DNA of 64,000 nucleotides, taken from Myceligenerans indicum. GTDB lineage: Bacteria; Actinomycetota; Actinomycetes; Actinomycetales; Cellulomonadaceae. A program made the translations under genes and the position numbers. Numbering within the stretch: position 1 is the first letter of the stretch; every line of letters starts with the position of its first letter. Shown in pieces: positions 1 to 8,403 of this stretch. Under the pieces are notes generated by a model, which was not told where the DNA came from, made no database searches, and worked only from the letters and a program-made list of their open reading frames with translations. The DNA is taken from contig NZ_JABBYC010000017.1 in the NCBI RefSeq assembly GCF_016742955.1, forward strand, positions 1 to 64,000, given 5' to 3'.

Positions 1-19
1 AGATGTGTATAAGAGACAG
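1..19 (+). other. Nextera transposase mosaic-end adapter (artifact)
   Basis: The first 19 bases are AGATGTGTATAAGAGACAG, exactly the Tn5 mosaic end used in Illumina Nextera libraries. This is untrimmed adapter, not genomic DNA. Any reading frame opened here (it would begin MCIRDS) is spurious. Confidence 0.97.
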
Positions 20-42
20 CCCCTCCCCGGCCGGGCCACCTT

Positions 43-104
43 CGCCGAGAACGACACGAACGTTGTTACGAGACTCCGTAACAACGTTCGTGTCGTTCTC
101 GGCG
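43..104. terminator. Long perfect hairpin (28-bp stem, 6-nt loop)
   Basis: Bases 43-70 and 77-104 are perfect inverted repeats around the loop AGACTC. The arm begins CGCCGAGAACGACACGAACG. A hairpin with the same GAGAACGACA arm start lies between convergent genes at 58603-58664, so this is probably a rho-independent terminator without a U-tract for a gene left of the window. It sits beside the adapter, so a library artifact is possible but less likely given the sister copy. Confidence 0.6.
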
Positions 105-317
105 CGGCCAGCCCGCCGGGACAACGCTGAGCGATGGGCTGCGAGCGAATTGTCAAGCCGATCGCCCGTCGATCAGCGCCCGACAGGCGCGGAGGAGCCG
201 CCCTGGGAAACACTGGGCGCCTCCCGCAAGCGACATCCCCGACGGAAGGCACTCATGACTGCCCCTACGCCCGGCGAGACCATCAACCAACGGCCATACT
301 GGAGTATGGTGAGCCGC
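104..317. other. Intergenic stretch before the toxin-antitoxin pair
   Basis: No convincing gene. The stretch should hold the promoter of the antitoxin gene, but I could not identify clear promoter elements. GGAG at 301-304 is the likely ribosome-binding site. Confidence 0.4.
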
Positions 318-557
318 ATGGCGACCAAGAAGGTGACGATCACGATCCCCGAGGAACTGCTCGAGGCAGCCCGCGGGCTGACGGACAACGTCTCGGGTTT
401 CGCCGCCGAGGCGTTCGCCGAGCAGATCAGACGTGAGCTTCTCGCCGAGGAGATGCGGCACTTCCAGGAGGCCCACGGTGAGTTCACGGACGAGGAACTG
501 GCCGAGGCCCGCAGCCGGCTTTTCGGGGACGGAGCGGAAGCACAGGGCGCCGCATGA
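318..557 (+). CDS. Antitoxin, VapB-like (DUF2191/CopG type)
   Basis: A 79-residue acidic protein. Its N-terminus (ATKKVTITIPEELLEAARG) looks like a ribbon-helix-helix DNA-binding strand and first helix. The rest is a charged helical tail (EEMRHFQEAHGEFTDEELAEARSRL) that would wrap the toxin. The ATG at 318 is chosen because it opens the RHH motif; in-frame ATG 306 and GTG 309 are alternatives. The gene overlaps the downstream PIN-domain toxin by 4 nt (ATGA), the usual antitoxin-first order. Known for the family: VapB binds and inhibits its VapC and represses its own promoter. The assignment rests on context and the N-terminal motif. Confidence 0.75.
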   Translation: MATKKVTITIPEELLEAARGLTDNVSGFAAEAFAEQIRRELLAEEMRHFQEAHGEFTDEELAEARSRLFGDGAEAQGAA

Positions 558-967
558 CGCGGTTCACGGCACCTGGCGTCGCCACGCTGGTCCTGGACTC
601 GGAGGGGCTGTCACGCTGGATCGAACGAGACCGGAGGACCGCGGCACTGATCGAGGCGGCCCGGCGCGCCGGGGCACGACTGGTGATCAGCGCGAACACG
701 GTGCTGGAGGTCGCCCATCCCAAGGTTGATCGACCGCGCCTGCGATGGCTGCTGTCCCAGGTCAAGGTCGAGCCGGTCAGCCAGGACGGCGCCCACAAGG
801 CATCGGCGCTGTTGATCCGAGCGGGCATGCACGGTCACCAGCATGCTCTCGATGCCACGGTGGTCGAGGCCGCGCTCCGCCAGACCCATCCCGTGGTCGT
901 CCTCACCTCCGATCCGGGGGATATCGACCGGCTGTCGGACCATCAGGTCCGCACCATCCCTGTCTGA
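554..967 (+). CDS. PIN-domain ribonuclease toxin, VapC-like
   Basis: A 137-residue single PIN domain. The expected acidic residues are present: D15 in LVLDSEG, E52 in NTVLEVAHP, D100 in ALDATVVEA and D120 in LTSDPGDIDRL. These would hold the metal ions that cleave RNA, usually a tRNA or rRNA site. The start overlaps the antitoxin stop by 4 nt, which implies translational coupling. Target specificity cannot be read from the sequence. The next gene on the right is convergent, with 63 nt between the stops. Confidence 0.85.
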   Translation: MTRFTAPGVATLVLDSEGLSRWIERDRRTAALIEAARRAGARLVISANTVLEVAHPKVDRPRLRWLLSQVKVEPVSQDGAHKASALLIRAGMHGHQHALDATVVEAALRQTHPVVVLTSDPGDIDRLSDHQVRTIPV

Positions 968-1030
968 CCGGAGGACCGCCGGGGCAGCGGTGCGTCACGT
1001 GGGTGACCCGCAGCCCCGGCGGTCGTTCGG

Positions 1031-4000
1031 TCAGTTCTCCGTCAGGCGGAGGAACGTGATCGAGTACGGCGGGAAGTCGTACGTGAACTCGTTCGACGCC
1101 CCGTCCCAGGTCGCCTCCGCCGGGACCACGCGTTCCGGCCGGGTCTTCGTGTTGACGGCCGTCGGGTCACCGGTCATCTCGGTGACCTGAGCCCGGCCGG
1201 ACACCTCGAAGCCGGCCACGGTCACGTCGGTCCGCGCGATGTCGCCGCCCGGGTTGACGACCTTGACCAGCAGGTCACCGGTCTCGTCGTCGCTGGTGAC
1301 CACCTGGTACAGCGACTTGGTGACCGGCTCGGTGTAGGTCATCTGGAGCTCGCCGTCGAGGTACAGCTCGATGGTCCGGCCGTCCACCACGATCTTCACG
1401 TCGTAGTCCTGGCCGGTGACCAGCGAGTGGCCCTCCACCGCCGCGACCTCGCCCTGGCGTCCGCCGTCGGCCCGTTCGAGCGCCTGGCGCGTGTTGCCCC
1501 ACCCGCCGAGGTTCCACCAGTAGAACCGGTCGGGCGCCCCGGCCGCGAAGCCCACGAGGAAGCCCTCGCCGCCGCCGAGCTTGCGGGCGTTCAGCTCCAG
1601 CGTGTAGTTGCTCCAGTCCTGCCCGTAGGCGTCGGGGATGATCGAGCGGGCGTCCTCGACGCCGCCGTCGGACTGCACGTACTCGCCGTCGACCACGTCC
1701 CACGCACCGGCCTGGGCGTCCCAGGTCTCACCGCCGGAGAAGTCGTCCGAGTAGAGCACGTCACCGGTCTCGTTGTCGGTCACCACGACGTCGTCGTAGG
1801 CGGCCTGCGTGCGCCAGGTGGACAGGAAGACCCCGCCCGCGAGGTCCGGCGGCGACGACTCGGGGCCGGTGTGCTCGGACGGCACGACCTCGTCACCGGT
1901 GTTCGTCATGAACATCCGCTGCGTCCAGTACGACGTCGAGCCCCACGACTCGTCGTTGTCGAACCACATCATGTCCGGCGACCACTGCACGTAGTCCTCG
2001 TTGGCGAACATCGGCGCGTACGAGGCCAGCTCCACGACGTCGGAGTTGCGCTCCAGCCCCGTCATGTACGCCGCCTCGGACAGCGCGTTGCGCCACTGGT
2101 TCCCGCGGGAGGCGTACTCGCCGAGGAACACGTGCGGGCCGGTGCGGTCGTAGGAGTCGTAGCGCTCGTCGTTGGCGAGGAACCAGCCCGGGTCGTTGTA
2201 GTAGTGCTCGTCGATCATCTCGACGCCCTGCTCGCGGTTGAAGTCCCAGAGCTCGTCGAAGCGGGCGCCCGTGTCGTCCGGACCGGAGTTCGAGATGACC
2301 GTGACGTCCGGGTAGGCCGCCTCGACGGCGTCCCGGAAGCGCGGGAAGTTCGCCTCGAACGTGTGGGTGTTCTCCTCGTTGCCCAGGCCGATGTACTTCA
2401 GCCCGAACGGCTCCGGGTGCCCGAGCCCGGCGCGCACGGCGCCCCACTCGGTGTCCGTGTCACCGTTGGCGAACTCCACGAGGTCCGCCGTGTCCTGCAC
2501 CCAGCGGTCGATGCGCGCGTCGTCGGTCATCTCCGGGATCCGCGAGCCGCAGCCGTTGGCGCCCACGGACAGCACGGGCAGGGGCGTGGCGCCGAGATCC
2601 TCGGCGAACTCGAAGTACTCGAGGTAGCCGATGCCGTAGGACTGGTTGTAGCCCCAGAAGTTCCAGTTGGTCGGCCGTTCCTCGACCGGCCCGATCGTCT
2701 CCTTCCACTGGTACGTACGACGACGGTCGGCCCCGTCGGACTCCAGGTAGGTGTCGAACGTGCCCACGTTGGTGACGCAGCCGCCCGGGAAGCGCAGGAA
2801 CGACGGCTCCAGGTCGGCCACCTTCTGCGCGAGGTCGGCGCGCAGCACGGACCGGCCGTTCACCGGGCCCACCCAGGTGTCGCGCGGGAACAGGGACACC
2901 ATGTCGAGGCGCAGCGTGCCCGCGGCGCCCCCGGTCACGACCAGGCGGGCGTCGTCGACGGTCGCGTTCGCGGTGAGCTTGGCCTTGACCTTGCGCCACC
3001 GGTCGGCGCCGTTCACGTGGACGGTCTCCCGGGCGTACGTCGTCGAACCGTCGGCGGACTCCAGGCTCACCGTGAGGCGCTGGCGCGTGTCGGACCGGGC
3101 GAACACCGAGAAGTCGTACTTGCCGCCCTCCTCGATCGCGAACCCGGAGTTGTACCCCTCGTTACGCACGCCAACGCCGGGGCCGTCGGCCTCGATCTGC
3201 AGATAGGCGCGGTTGGAGTCGTTGAGCCACTCGTCCCGGTCCGAGGCCACCCCGACGGTTCCGCCGGCGCCCTCGACGACGTCCCAGGCCGTCATGCCCG
3301 TGAAGCTCGCGTTGTCCGTCGGAGCGAACTCGAAGGACCGGTTGCGGACCAGTTCGGCGTACAGCCCGCCGTCGGCCGCGTAGTTGATGTCCTCGTAGAA
3401 GACGCCGTACAGCTCGTCGCTCATCTCGGTACGTGCGGCGTCGGCGTCGATGGTGAGCGCGTGCTCCGTGATCGGGGGCGTGGCCGGCGGGTACGCGGCG
3501 AGCAGCGCCTCGCGCTCCTGGGCCGTGATCGGGATGACGCTGCCGTGCCGCGGGCTCGCGGGGAGCTCGGCGTCCAGGTTCGCGGTCCACTCGCCGCTGC
3601 TCAGGCTGTCCGTCTCGAACAGCATGTAGCCCTGGCCGCCGTGATACGAGGGCTGGTCCTGGAGGAGGAACCAGCGGTCGTCCGTGAGCGAGGGGAACAT
3701 CGTGGGGCCCTCACCTCCCGTGAAGGTGCCGCCCCAGGGGTTGGGCTCGCCGAACCCGATGCGTTCGGCGATGAGGTCCCAGCCGTCGCCGTCGGACACG
3801 CCCTGGGTGCGCCGCAGGTCCGTGGAGGACTCCTGCCGCGTCCCCATGTACGACTCGTCCTTGGTGAGCCGGTAGTAGACGCCGTCCTCCCGCGCGACCG
3901 TCGAGTCGATCATGCCGCGGCCGTCGCCGCGCTTCTCGTCGATCCACGCGCGCGGCTCGGAGAAGGTGACGAAGTCCGTGGTGGTCGCGTACAGCATGCG

Positions 4001-4648
4001 CTGGTAGCTGTCTGTGATGTCGCGGTTCTCGGGGGCGACGTCGTCCGGGTAGAGCGCGGAGGCCCAGTAGACGACGTACTCTCCCGCGTCGGCGTCGTAG
4101 AACGCCTCGGGCGCCCACAGGTTGCCCGCGTTCTCGGGCGCGAGCACGACCTCGCGCTGCTCGGACCAGTTCACCAGGTCCGGCGACTCCCAGATCATGA
4201 GCGAGCGGCTGCCCGTCTCCTGCGCGTCGCCGAAGTTCCCGCCGCCGTAGATCTGCAGGTCGGTGGCGAGCACCACGAACCCGGAGCCGTCCGCCTTGCG
4301 CATCACGAACGGGTCCCGCAGGCCCTCGGTGCCCTGGTCGCTGGTCAGCACCGGGGCGTCGTCGTTCAGCGTCGTCCAGGCGAGCGGGTCCGGGCCATCG
4401 CTCACCGCGAAGGAGACGGTCTCGCCGTCGGCCGTGGACTCCCCCGTGAAGTACGGGAAGAAGTAGCCGGCGTACTCGCCGTCAGCCGCCGTGCCCGCGC
4501 CGTCGGCCGCCGTGCCGGCGACGTCGGCCGCCGTACCCGTGCCGCCCGATGCCGCGACCGCCGCGGCAGCCGTGGGGACGACGAGCCCCAGTGTCAGGGC
4601 TCCGGCGAGCCAGGCTCGCCGTGATCGCCCTGGTGGATGGTGATACAT
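1031..4648 (-). CDS. Secreted GH43-GH51 two-catalytic-domain arabinofuranosidase
   Basis: A 1205-residue exported protein. Residues 1-33 are an Arg-rich, hydrophobic signal peptide. About 58-390 is a GH43 five-blade propeller with a candidate catalytic triad D112 (RDPF), D248 (MIDST) and E313 (GEGP). About 395-1205 is a GH51 alpha-L-arabinofuranosidase: a first-strand GLYAELVRNRSFE, acid/base E758 in GLGNEE and nucleophile E844 in FLGEYAS. A LamG-like jelly roll (about 940-1110) is inserted before the C-terminal GH51 beta-sandwich. GH51 enzymes are usually 500-800 residues with no GH43 partner. The propeller is very like that of the gene at 6564-8123. Predicted role: removal of arabinofuranosyl residues from arabinan or arabinoxylan outside the cell. 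Last gene of the glycosidase block. Confidence 0.9.
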   Translation of the reverse strand: MYHHPPGRSRRAWLAGALTLGLVVPTAAAAVAASGGTGTAADVAGTAADGAGTAADGEYAGYFFPYFTGESTADGETVSFAVSDGPDPLAWTTLNDDAPVLTSDQGTEGLRDPFVMRKADGSGFVVLATDLQIYGGGNFGDAQETGSRSLMIWESPDLVNWSEQREVVLAPENAGNLWAPEAFYDADAGEYVVYWASALYPDDVAPENRDITDSYQRMLYATTTDFVTFSEPRAWIDEKRGDGRGMIDSTVAREDGVYYRLTKDESYMGTRQESSTDLRRTQGVSDGDGWDLIAERIGFGEPNPWGGTFTGGEGPTMFPSLTDDRWFLLQDQPSYHGGQGYMLFETDSLSSGEWTANLDAELPASPRHGSVIPITAQEREALLAAYPPATPPITEHALTIDADAARTEMSDELYGVFYEDINYAADGGLYAELVRNRSFEFAPTDNASFTGMTAWDVVEGAGGTVGVASDRDEWLNDSNRAYLQIEADGPGVGVRNEGYNSGFAIEEGGKYDFSVFARSDTRQRLTVSLESADGSTTYARETVHVNGADRWRKVKAKLTANATVDDARLVVTGGAAGTLRLDMVSLFPRDTWVGPVNGRSVLRADLAQKVADLEPSFLRFPGGCVTNVGTFDTYLESDGADRRRTYQWKETIGPVEERPTNWNFWGYNQSYGIGYLEYFEFAEDLGATPLPVLSVGANGCGSRIPEMTDDARIDRWVQDTADLVEFANGDTDTEWGAVRAGLGHPEPFGLKYIGLGNEENTHTFEANFPRFRDAVEAAYPDVTVISNSGPDDTGARFDELWDFNREQGVEMIDEHYYNDPGWFLANDERYDSYDRTGPHVFLGEYASRGNQWRNALSEAAYMTGLERNSDVVELASYAPMFANEDYVQWSPDMMWFDNDESWGSTSYWTQRMFMTNTGDEVVPSEHTGPESSPPDLAGGVFLSTWRTQAAYDDVVVTDNETGDVLYSDDFSGGETWDAQAGAWDVVDGEYVQSDGGVEDARSIIPDAYGQDWSNYTLELNARKLGGGEGFLVGFAAGAPDRFYWWNLGGWGNTRQALERADGGRQGEVAAVEGHSLVTGQDYDVKIVVDGRTIELYLDGELQMTYTEPVTKSLYQVVTSDDETGDLLVKVVNPGGDIARTDVTVAGFEVSGRAQVTEMTGDPTAVNTKTRPERVVPAEATWDGASNEFTYDFPPYSITFLRLTEN

Positions 4649-4919
4649 CGATGTACTCCTTGTCGTCGGGAGAGGTCGGCGGCCTGCGCCGAGTTCTGTG
4701 AGGTTCCGGTTGGCCGGCCGGCCCGTCGGGGGCCGGCCGGCAGGGATCTGGTGAACCGCCCAGGACGATCGCCCGGGCGGTCACCCCGTGAGGGCCGCGC
4801 AGCCCGACCGGCGCTGCTCGGCCCGAAGGCCGCCCGCGTGGGTCACCCGGCAGCGGTCGGCCTGTGCACGGCCCGCCGGCGGGTGATGCCGGCCGGCGGG
4901 CCGCCGTCGTGCCGGACGG
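4649..4919 (-). terminator. Intergenic gap with two GC hairpins
   Basis: This 271-nt gap separates two minus-strand glycosidase genes. Bases 4714-4740 form an 11-bp perfect stem (CCGGCCGGCCC) with a 5-nt loop. Bases 4870-4902 form another 11-bp stem (GGCCCGCCGGC), directly after the stop of the upstream gene. They probably end its transcript. The promoter of the GH43-GH51 gene must lie near 4650-4710, but I see no clear hexamers. Confidence 0.55.
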
Positions 4920-6419
4920 TCACGACGCCGCGTGCAGGATCCACTTCTGGACCGCGTTGCCGTTGTCCGTGTACTGGGAGATGCGTGCGCCGGGGTCGGT
5001 CGCGAAGTCGTACAGGTCCAGCGCCTTGCCCGAGTTGCGGTTCAGGAACGTCACCGTCCCGTCGCCGTTGTCTCGCACCTGGAACTGCTGGTTCGTCCCA
5101 CCGGTGGGAGTCCATTGCACGACGTCGGCCCCGTTCGCCGTGCTCGCGCCCGACACGTCCAGGACGAGCCCCGAGTGGCGCGCCTCGATGGTGTAGTAGC
5201 CGCTGCCCGCGTCGGCGAACCGGAACTGCTGGTTCGCTCCGCCCCACGAGCTCCACTGGGTCAGGAGCGCGCCCGGCTCGGTGGACTGTCCGGCGATGTC
5301 CCACACGAGGCCCGAGTGCGCGGACTCCACCGAGTACCAGGTGCCCGGCTGGACCGGGTCCGCGGTGCCGAACGCCGCGAGAAGCTGGTCGTACTCGGCC
5401 TGCGTGACGGGCAGTACGGTCCCGTGGCGCGGGCTGGTGGGCATGTCGTAGTCCGGCACGGCGCTCCAGGACCCGGAGGCCAGGTCCGTCGTCTCGAACG
5501 GGACGTAGCCTCGGCCGCCGAACTCGTCGATGAACAGGTACCAGCGGTCCTCCGTGTTGGACTTGAAGATCGTGGGACCCTCACCCGCGCCGATGTCACC
5601 CTGGCCGATGCAGTCGGCGACGAAGTTCCAGCTCGTGTCCCGCAGGTCCGTGGCGCTCTCGGCGGTGATGAACTTGCCGCACGGGGAGCTGCCCGAGTTG
5701 GAGCGCTCGTCCTTGGTGAACCGGTAGTACGTGCCGTTGAACTGCGTCACCGTCGAGTCGATCACCGAGTAGCCCGGGTCCACCCAGACCTGGGCGGCGC
5801 TGAAGGTGCTGAAGTCGGTGGTGGTCGCGTACATCATGCGGTTGTAGGACGAACCCGTGTGGTTCGGGTCGCTCTCCGCGTACAGCTTCGAGGCCCAGAA
5901 CACGACGAACTCGCCACGCGCCTCGTCCCAGTACGCCTCGGGCGCCCAGGTGTTGCCGGCCGTGGGCGGCGACACGAGCTCCAGGCGGGGCGCCGACCAG
6001 GTGATCAGGTCGTCCGACTCCCACACGACGATGTTCCGGGAGCCGTGCCGCTGGGCGCCGTCCCAGTCACCGTTGCCGTAGATCTTGAGGTCGGTGGCGA
6101 TCTGGTAGAAGCGTCCGGTCTGCGGGTTGCGGATGATGAACGGGTCCCGCACGCCGCCCGTGCCCACGTCGGAGGTGAGCACCGGCTGGTTGGCGTTCAG
6201 GTCGTCGTAGTGCAGCGGGTCGTCGCCGCGGCTCAGGCCGAAGTAGATCTGCTCGCCGTCGGCCGTGCCCTCGCCGGTGAAGTACGAGAACAGGTAGCCG
6301 GTGTACGGCTCGGAGGCCGCGGTGGCCGCCGGGGCCGTCGCGGCCCCCGTCATCGCGGCCGCCGCGAGCGCCAGCCCGGTCGCGATCGCCGCCCACCAGC
6401 GTGAACGTGTTCTTCTCAT
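4920..6419 (-). CDS. Secreted GH43 glycosidase with C-terminal ricin-type lectin
   Basis: A 499-residue exported protein. Residues 1-35 are a signal peptide ending near ATAASEP. A GH43 propeller spans about 38-350, with candidate catalytic residues D92 (RDPF), D221 (VIDST) and E280 (GEGP). A beta-trefoil ricin-type module (CBM13-like) spans about 357-499, with repeated QW-type motifs (NQQFRF, NQQFQV, VQKWIL) that usually bind galactose or xylan-type sugars. The family cleaves arabinofuranosyl or xylosyl linkages; the exact substrate is not readable. Flanking hairpins on both sides suggest it is transcribed alone. Paralogue of 6564-8123. Confidence 0.88.
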   Translation of the reverse strand: MRRTRSRWWAAIATGLALAAAAMTGAATAPAATAASEPYTGYLFSYFTGEGTADGEQIYFGLSRGDDPLHYDDLNANQPVLTSDVGTGGVRDPFIIRNPQTGRFYQIATDLKIYGNGDWDGAQRHGSRNIVVWESDDLITWSAPRLELVSPPTAGNTWAPEAYWDEARGEFVVFWASKLYAESDPNHTGSSYNRMMYATTTDFSTFSAAQVWVDPGYSVIDSTVTQFNGTYYRFTKDERSNSGSSPCGKFITAESATDLRDTSWNFVADCIGQGDIGAGEGPTIFKSNTEDRWYLFIDEFGGRGYVPFETTDLASGSWSAVPDYDMPTSPRHGTVLPVTQAEYDQLLAAFGTADPVQPGTWYSVESAHSGLVWDIAGQSTEPGALLTQWSSWGGANQQFRFADAGSGYYTIEARHSGLVLDVSGASTANGADVVQWTPTGGTNQQFQVRDNGDGTVTFLNRNSGKALDLYDFATDPGARISQYTDNGNAVQKWILHAAS

Positions 6420-6464
6420 GGTCTTTCCTCCGTCACGTCGTCGTGCCAGTTGTTCGGTTCGTGG

Positions 6465-6495
6465 GCCGGCCGGCGGGCTCGATCCGCCGGCCGGC
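6465..6495 (-). terminator. GC hairpin between two glycosidase genes
   Basis: GCCGGCCGGCGG (6465-6476) is perfectly complementary to 6484-6495 across a 7-nt loop. It lies downstream of the minus-strand gene ending at 6564 and just upstream of the gene starting at 6419. A terminator is the simplest reading. Confidence 0.6.
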
Positions 6496-6563
6496 GGGGT
6501 CTTTCCTTCGGGGAGGCGGACGGGACGCTTTGCGTCGCCGTCCGGCCAGGTGCTGGTCCGTCG

Positions 6564-8123
6564 TCAGCCGACGGGGTGCAGGTACCACCTCTGGGTTGCC
6601 AGGCCGTTGTCGGTGTACTGCGAGATGCGGCTGCCGGGGGTGGTGGACCACTCCCAGACGTCGAGCGCCTTTCCGGAGAACCGGTTGAGGAACGTGACGG
6701 TGCCGTCGCCGTTCTGCCGGACGCGCCACTGCTGGTTGGTGCCGTTCAGGTCGTCCCACTGGGCGATGTCGGCGCCGTTGTCGGCGTTCCACCCGTAGAC
6801 GTCGAGCACGAGTCCCGAGTGCCGGGCCTGGATGCGGTAGTAGCCGTTGCCCGAGTCGAGGAAACGGAACTGCTGGTTGGTGCCGTCCCAGCGGGTGTAC
6901 TGGGTCAGCAGCGCGCCGGGGTCCGTGGACTGGTTCGCGATGTCCAGGACGAGCCCGGAGTGGGCCGACTCGATCACCTGCCACCCGGTTCCGGGGCCGC
7001 CGGAGTTGCCGTAGGCGTCCAGGAGGGCGGCCTGTTCGGAGGCGGTGATGGGCAGCACGGTGCCGTGCCGCGGGCTGGGGGGCAGGACGGCGTCGGGCAC
7101 GGACGTCCACTGCCCGGAGGTGAGGTCCGCGGTCTCGAACAGCATGTAGCCCTGGCCGCCGTGGTAGCTGGGCTGGTCCTGGATCATGTACCAGCGGTCG
7201 TCGGTGAGGGAGGGGAACACCGAGGGCCCTTCGCCCGCGGTGAACGTCCCGCCCCAGGGGTTGGGTTCGCCGACGCCGACGTGCTCGGCGACGAGGTTCC
7301 AGCCGTCCCCGGCGGTGACGCCCTGGGTGCGCCGCAGGTCCGTGGACGACTCCTGCCGCACGGTCATGTCGGACTCGTCCTTGGTGAACCGGTGGTAGAC
7401 GCCGTCGAGCTGGACCACGGTGGAGTCGATCATGCCGAGTCCGGCGCCCTGGCGTTCGTCGATCCACGGCTGCGGTTCGGAGAACGTCACGAAGTCCGTG
7501 GTGGTGGCGTACATCATGCGCTGGTAGGAGTCACTGATGTTCCGCTGCGCGGGCGGCAGGGTGTCGGGGTAGAGGGCGGAGGCCCAGTAGACGACGTACT
7601 CCCCGGCACCGGCGTCGTAGAACGCCTCGGGCGCCCACAGGTTGCCGGCGTTCGCGGGGGCCAGCTCGACCTCGCGCTGCGCGGACCAGTTCACCAGGTC
7701 GGCCGATTCCCAGACCATCATCGAGCGGGAGCCGGTCTCCTGGGCGTCACCGAAGTTCCCGCCGCCGTAGATCTTCAGGTCGGTGGCCAGCATCACGAAG
7801 CCGGAGCCGTCGGCCTTGCGGATGACGAACGGGTCCCGCAGGCCCTGGGTGCCGAGCGTGGAGGTGAGGACGGGTTCGCCGCCGTTGAGGGTCTGCCAGG
7901 AGGTCGGGTCGTTGCCGGTGGAGACGGCGAAGCTGATGGTCTCGCCGTCGGCGGTGGACTCGCCGGTGAAGTAGGGGAAGAAGAACGCGTCGCCGTCGCC
8001 GGGCGACGCGGCCGCGGGTGGTGCTGTGACGACGGCGGACGTGGTGGCAGCCGCGAGGCCGAGCACGCCGGCCGTGGCTGCCGCCACGACGCCGGCGAGG
8101 GTTCGTCTCAAGGAGATGTGCAT
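6564..8123 (-). CDS. Secreted GH43 glycosidase with C-terminal ricin-type lectin
   Basis: A 519-residue exported protein. The signal peptide covers about residues 1-40. The GH43 propeller (about 44-375) carries candidate catalytic residues D97 (RDPF), D233 (MIDST) and E298 (GEGP). A ricin-type beta-trefoil follows at about 378-519. The propeller is close to that of the GH43-GH51 fusion at 1031-4648, even at nucleotide level. The trefoil is close to the N-terminal trefoil of the neighbour at 8404-9885 (shared LDSGNGYYRIQARHS and LVLDVYGWNADNGAD). This points to duplication and domain exchange inside the locus. Probably an arabinan- or arabinoxylan-active exo-enzyme. Confidence 0.88.
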   Translation of the reverse strand: MHISLRRTLAGVVAAATAGVLGLAAATTSAVVTAPPAAASPGDGDAFFFPYFTGESTADGETISFAVSTGNDPTSWQTLNGGEPVLTSTLGTQGLRDPFVIRKADGSGFVMLATDLKIYGGGNFGDAQETGSRSMMVWESADLVNWSAQREVELAPANAGNLWAPEAFYDAGAGEYVVYWASALYPDTLPPAQRNISDSYQRMMYATTTDFVTFSEPQPWIDERQGAGLGMIDSTVVQLDGVYHRFTKDESDMTVRQESSTDLRRTQGVTAGDGWNLVAEHVGVGEPNPWGGTFTAGEGPSVFPSLTDDRWYMIQDQPSYHGGQGYMLFETADLTSGQWTSVPDAVLPPSPRHGTVLPITASEQAALLDAYGNSGGPGTGWQVIESAHSGLVLDIANQSTDPGALLTQYTRWDGTNQQFRFLDSGNGYYRIQARHSGLVLDVYGWNADNGADIAQWDDLNGTNQQWRVRQNGDGTVTFLNRFSGKALDVWEWSTTPGSRISQYTDNGLATQRWYLHPVG

Positions 8124-8403
8124 CGTTGCTCCATCCGTTCAGGAGTTTCGAGGTGAGGCGCCGGCGGCTGCCGCACACCTGGGGGGCGGTGGCAGCCGTC
8201 CGGCGAGTGGTCGTTCGGTCCGGCCCGCTGCCGGACGGCCGCTCCGTTGTCACGGCCGGGTTCCGTTTCTCACGGCCGAGCAGGCACCTGTGCCCGCTTC
8301 GTGGTGCCTGGAAGGAACCAGGTGTCTGCTCGGCCTCCGGTTGAGTGGGGGTCGGTCGGTGGGTGGGATCGGCTGCTGGGCGAGGATGTCGTGCGGCGGG
8401 TGG
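8124..8403 (-). terminator. Intergenic gap with two hairpins
   Basis: This 280-nt gap has two inverted repeats. One is short: 8196-8204 with 8230-8238, stem CCGTCCGGC. The other is long: 8274-8290 with 8319-8335, a 17-bp stem with one G-T pair and a 28-nt loop. The longer one sits just after the stop of the upstream minus-strand gene and is the best terminator candidate. Confidence 0.55.

Noticed and set aside
3..317. N-terminal extension of the antitoxin reading frame (opening MCIRDS)
   Set aside because: It begins in adapter sequence and runs through the hairpin; the coding signal starts at the ribbon-helix-helix near 318.
1427..4624. 1065-codon plus-strand open frame
   Set aside because: It is antisense to the GH43-GH51 gene, is rich in Arg/Val/Gly/His without motifs, and reflects the lack of stops in high-GC DNA.
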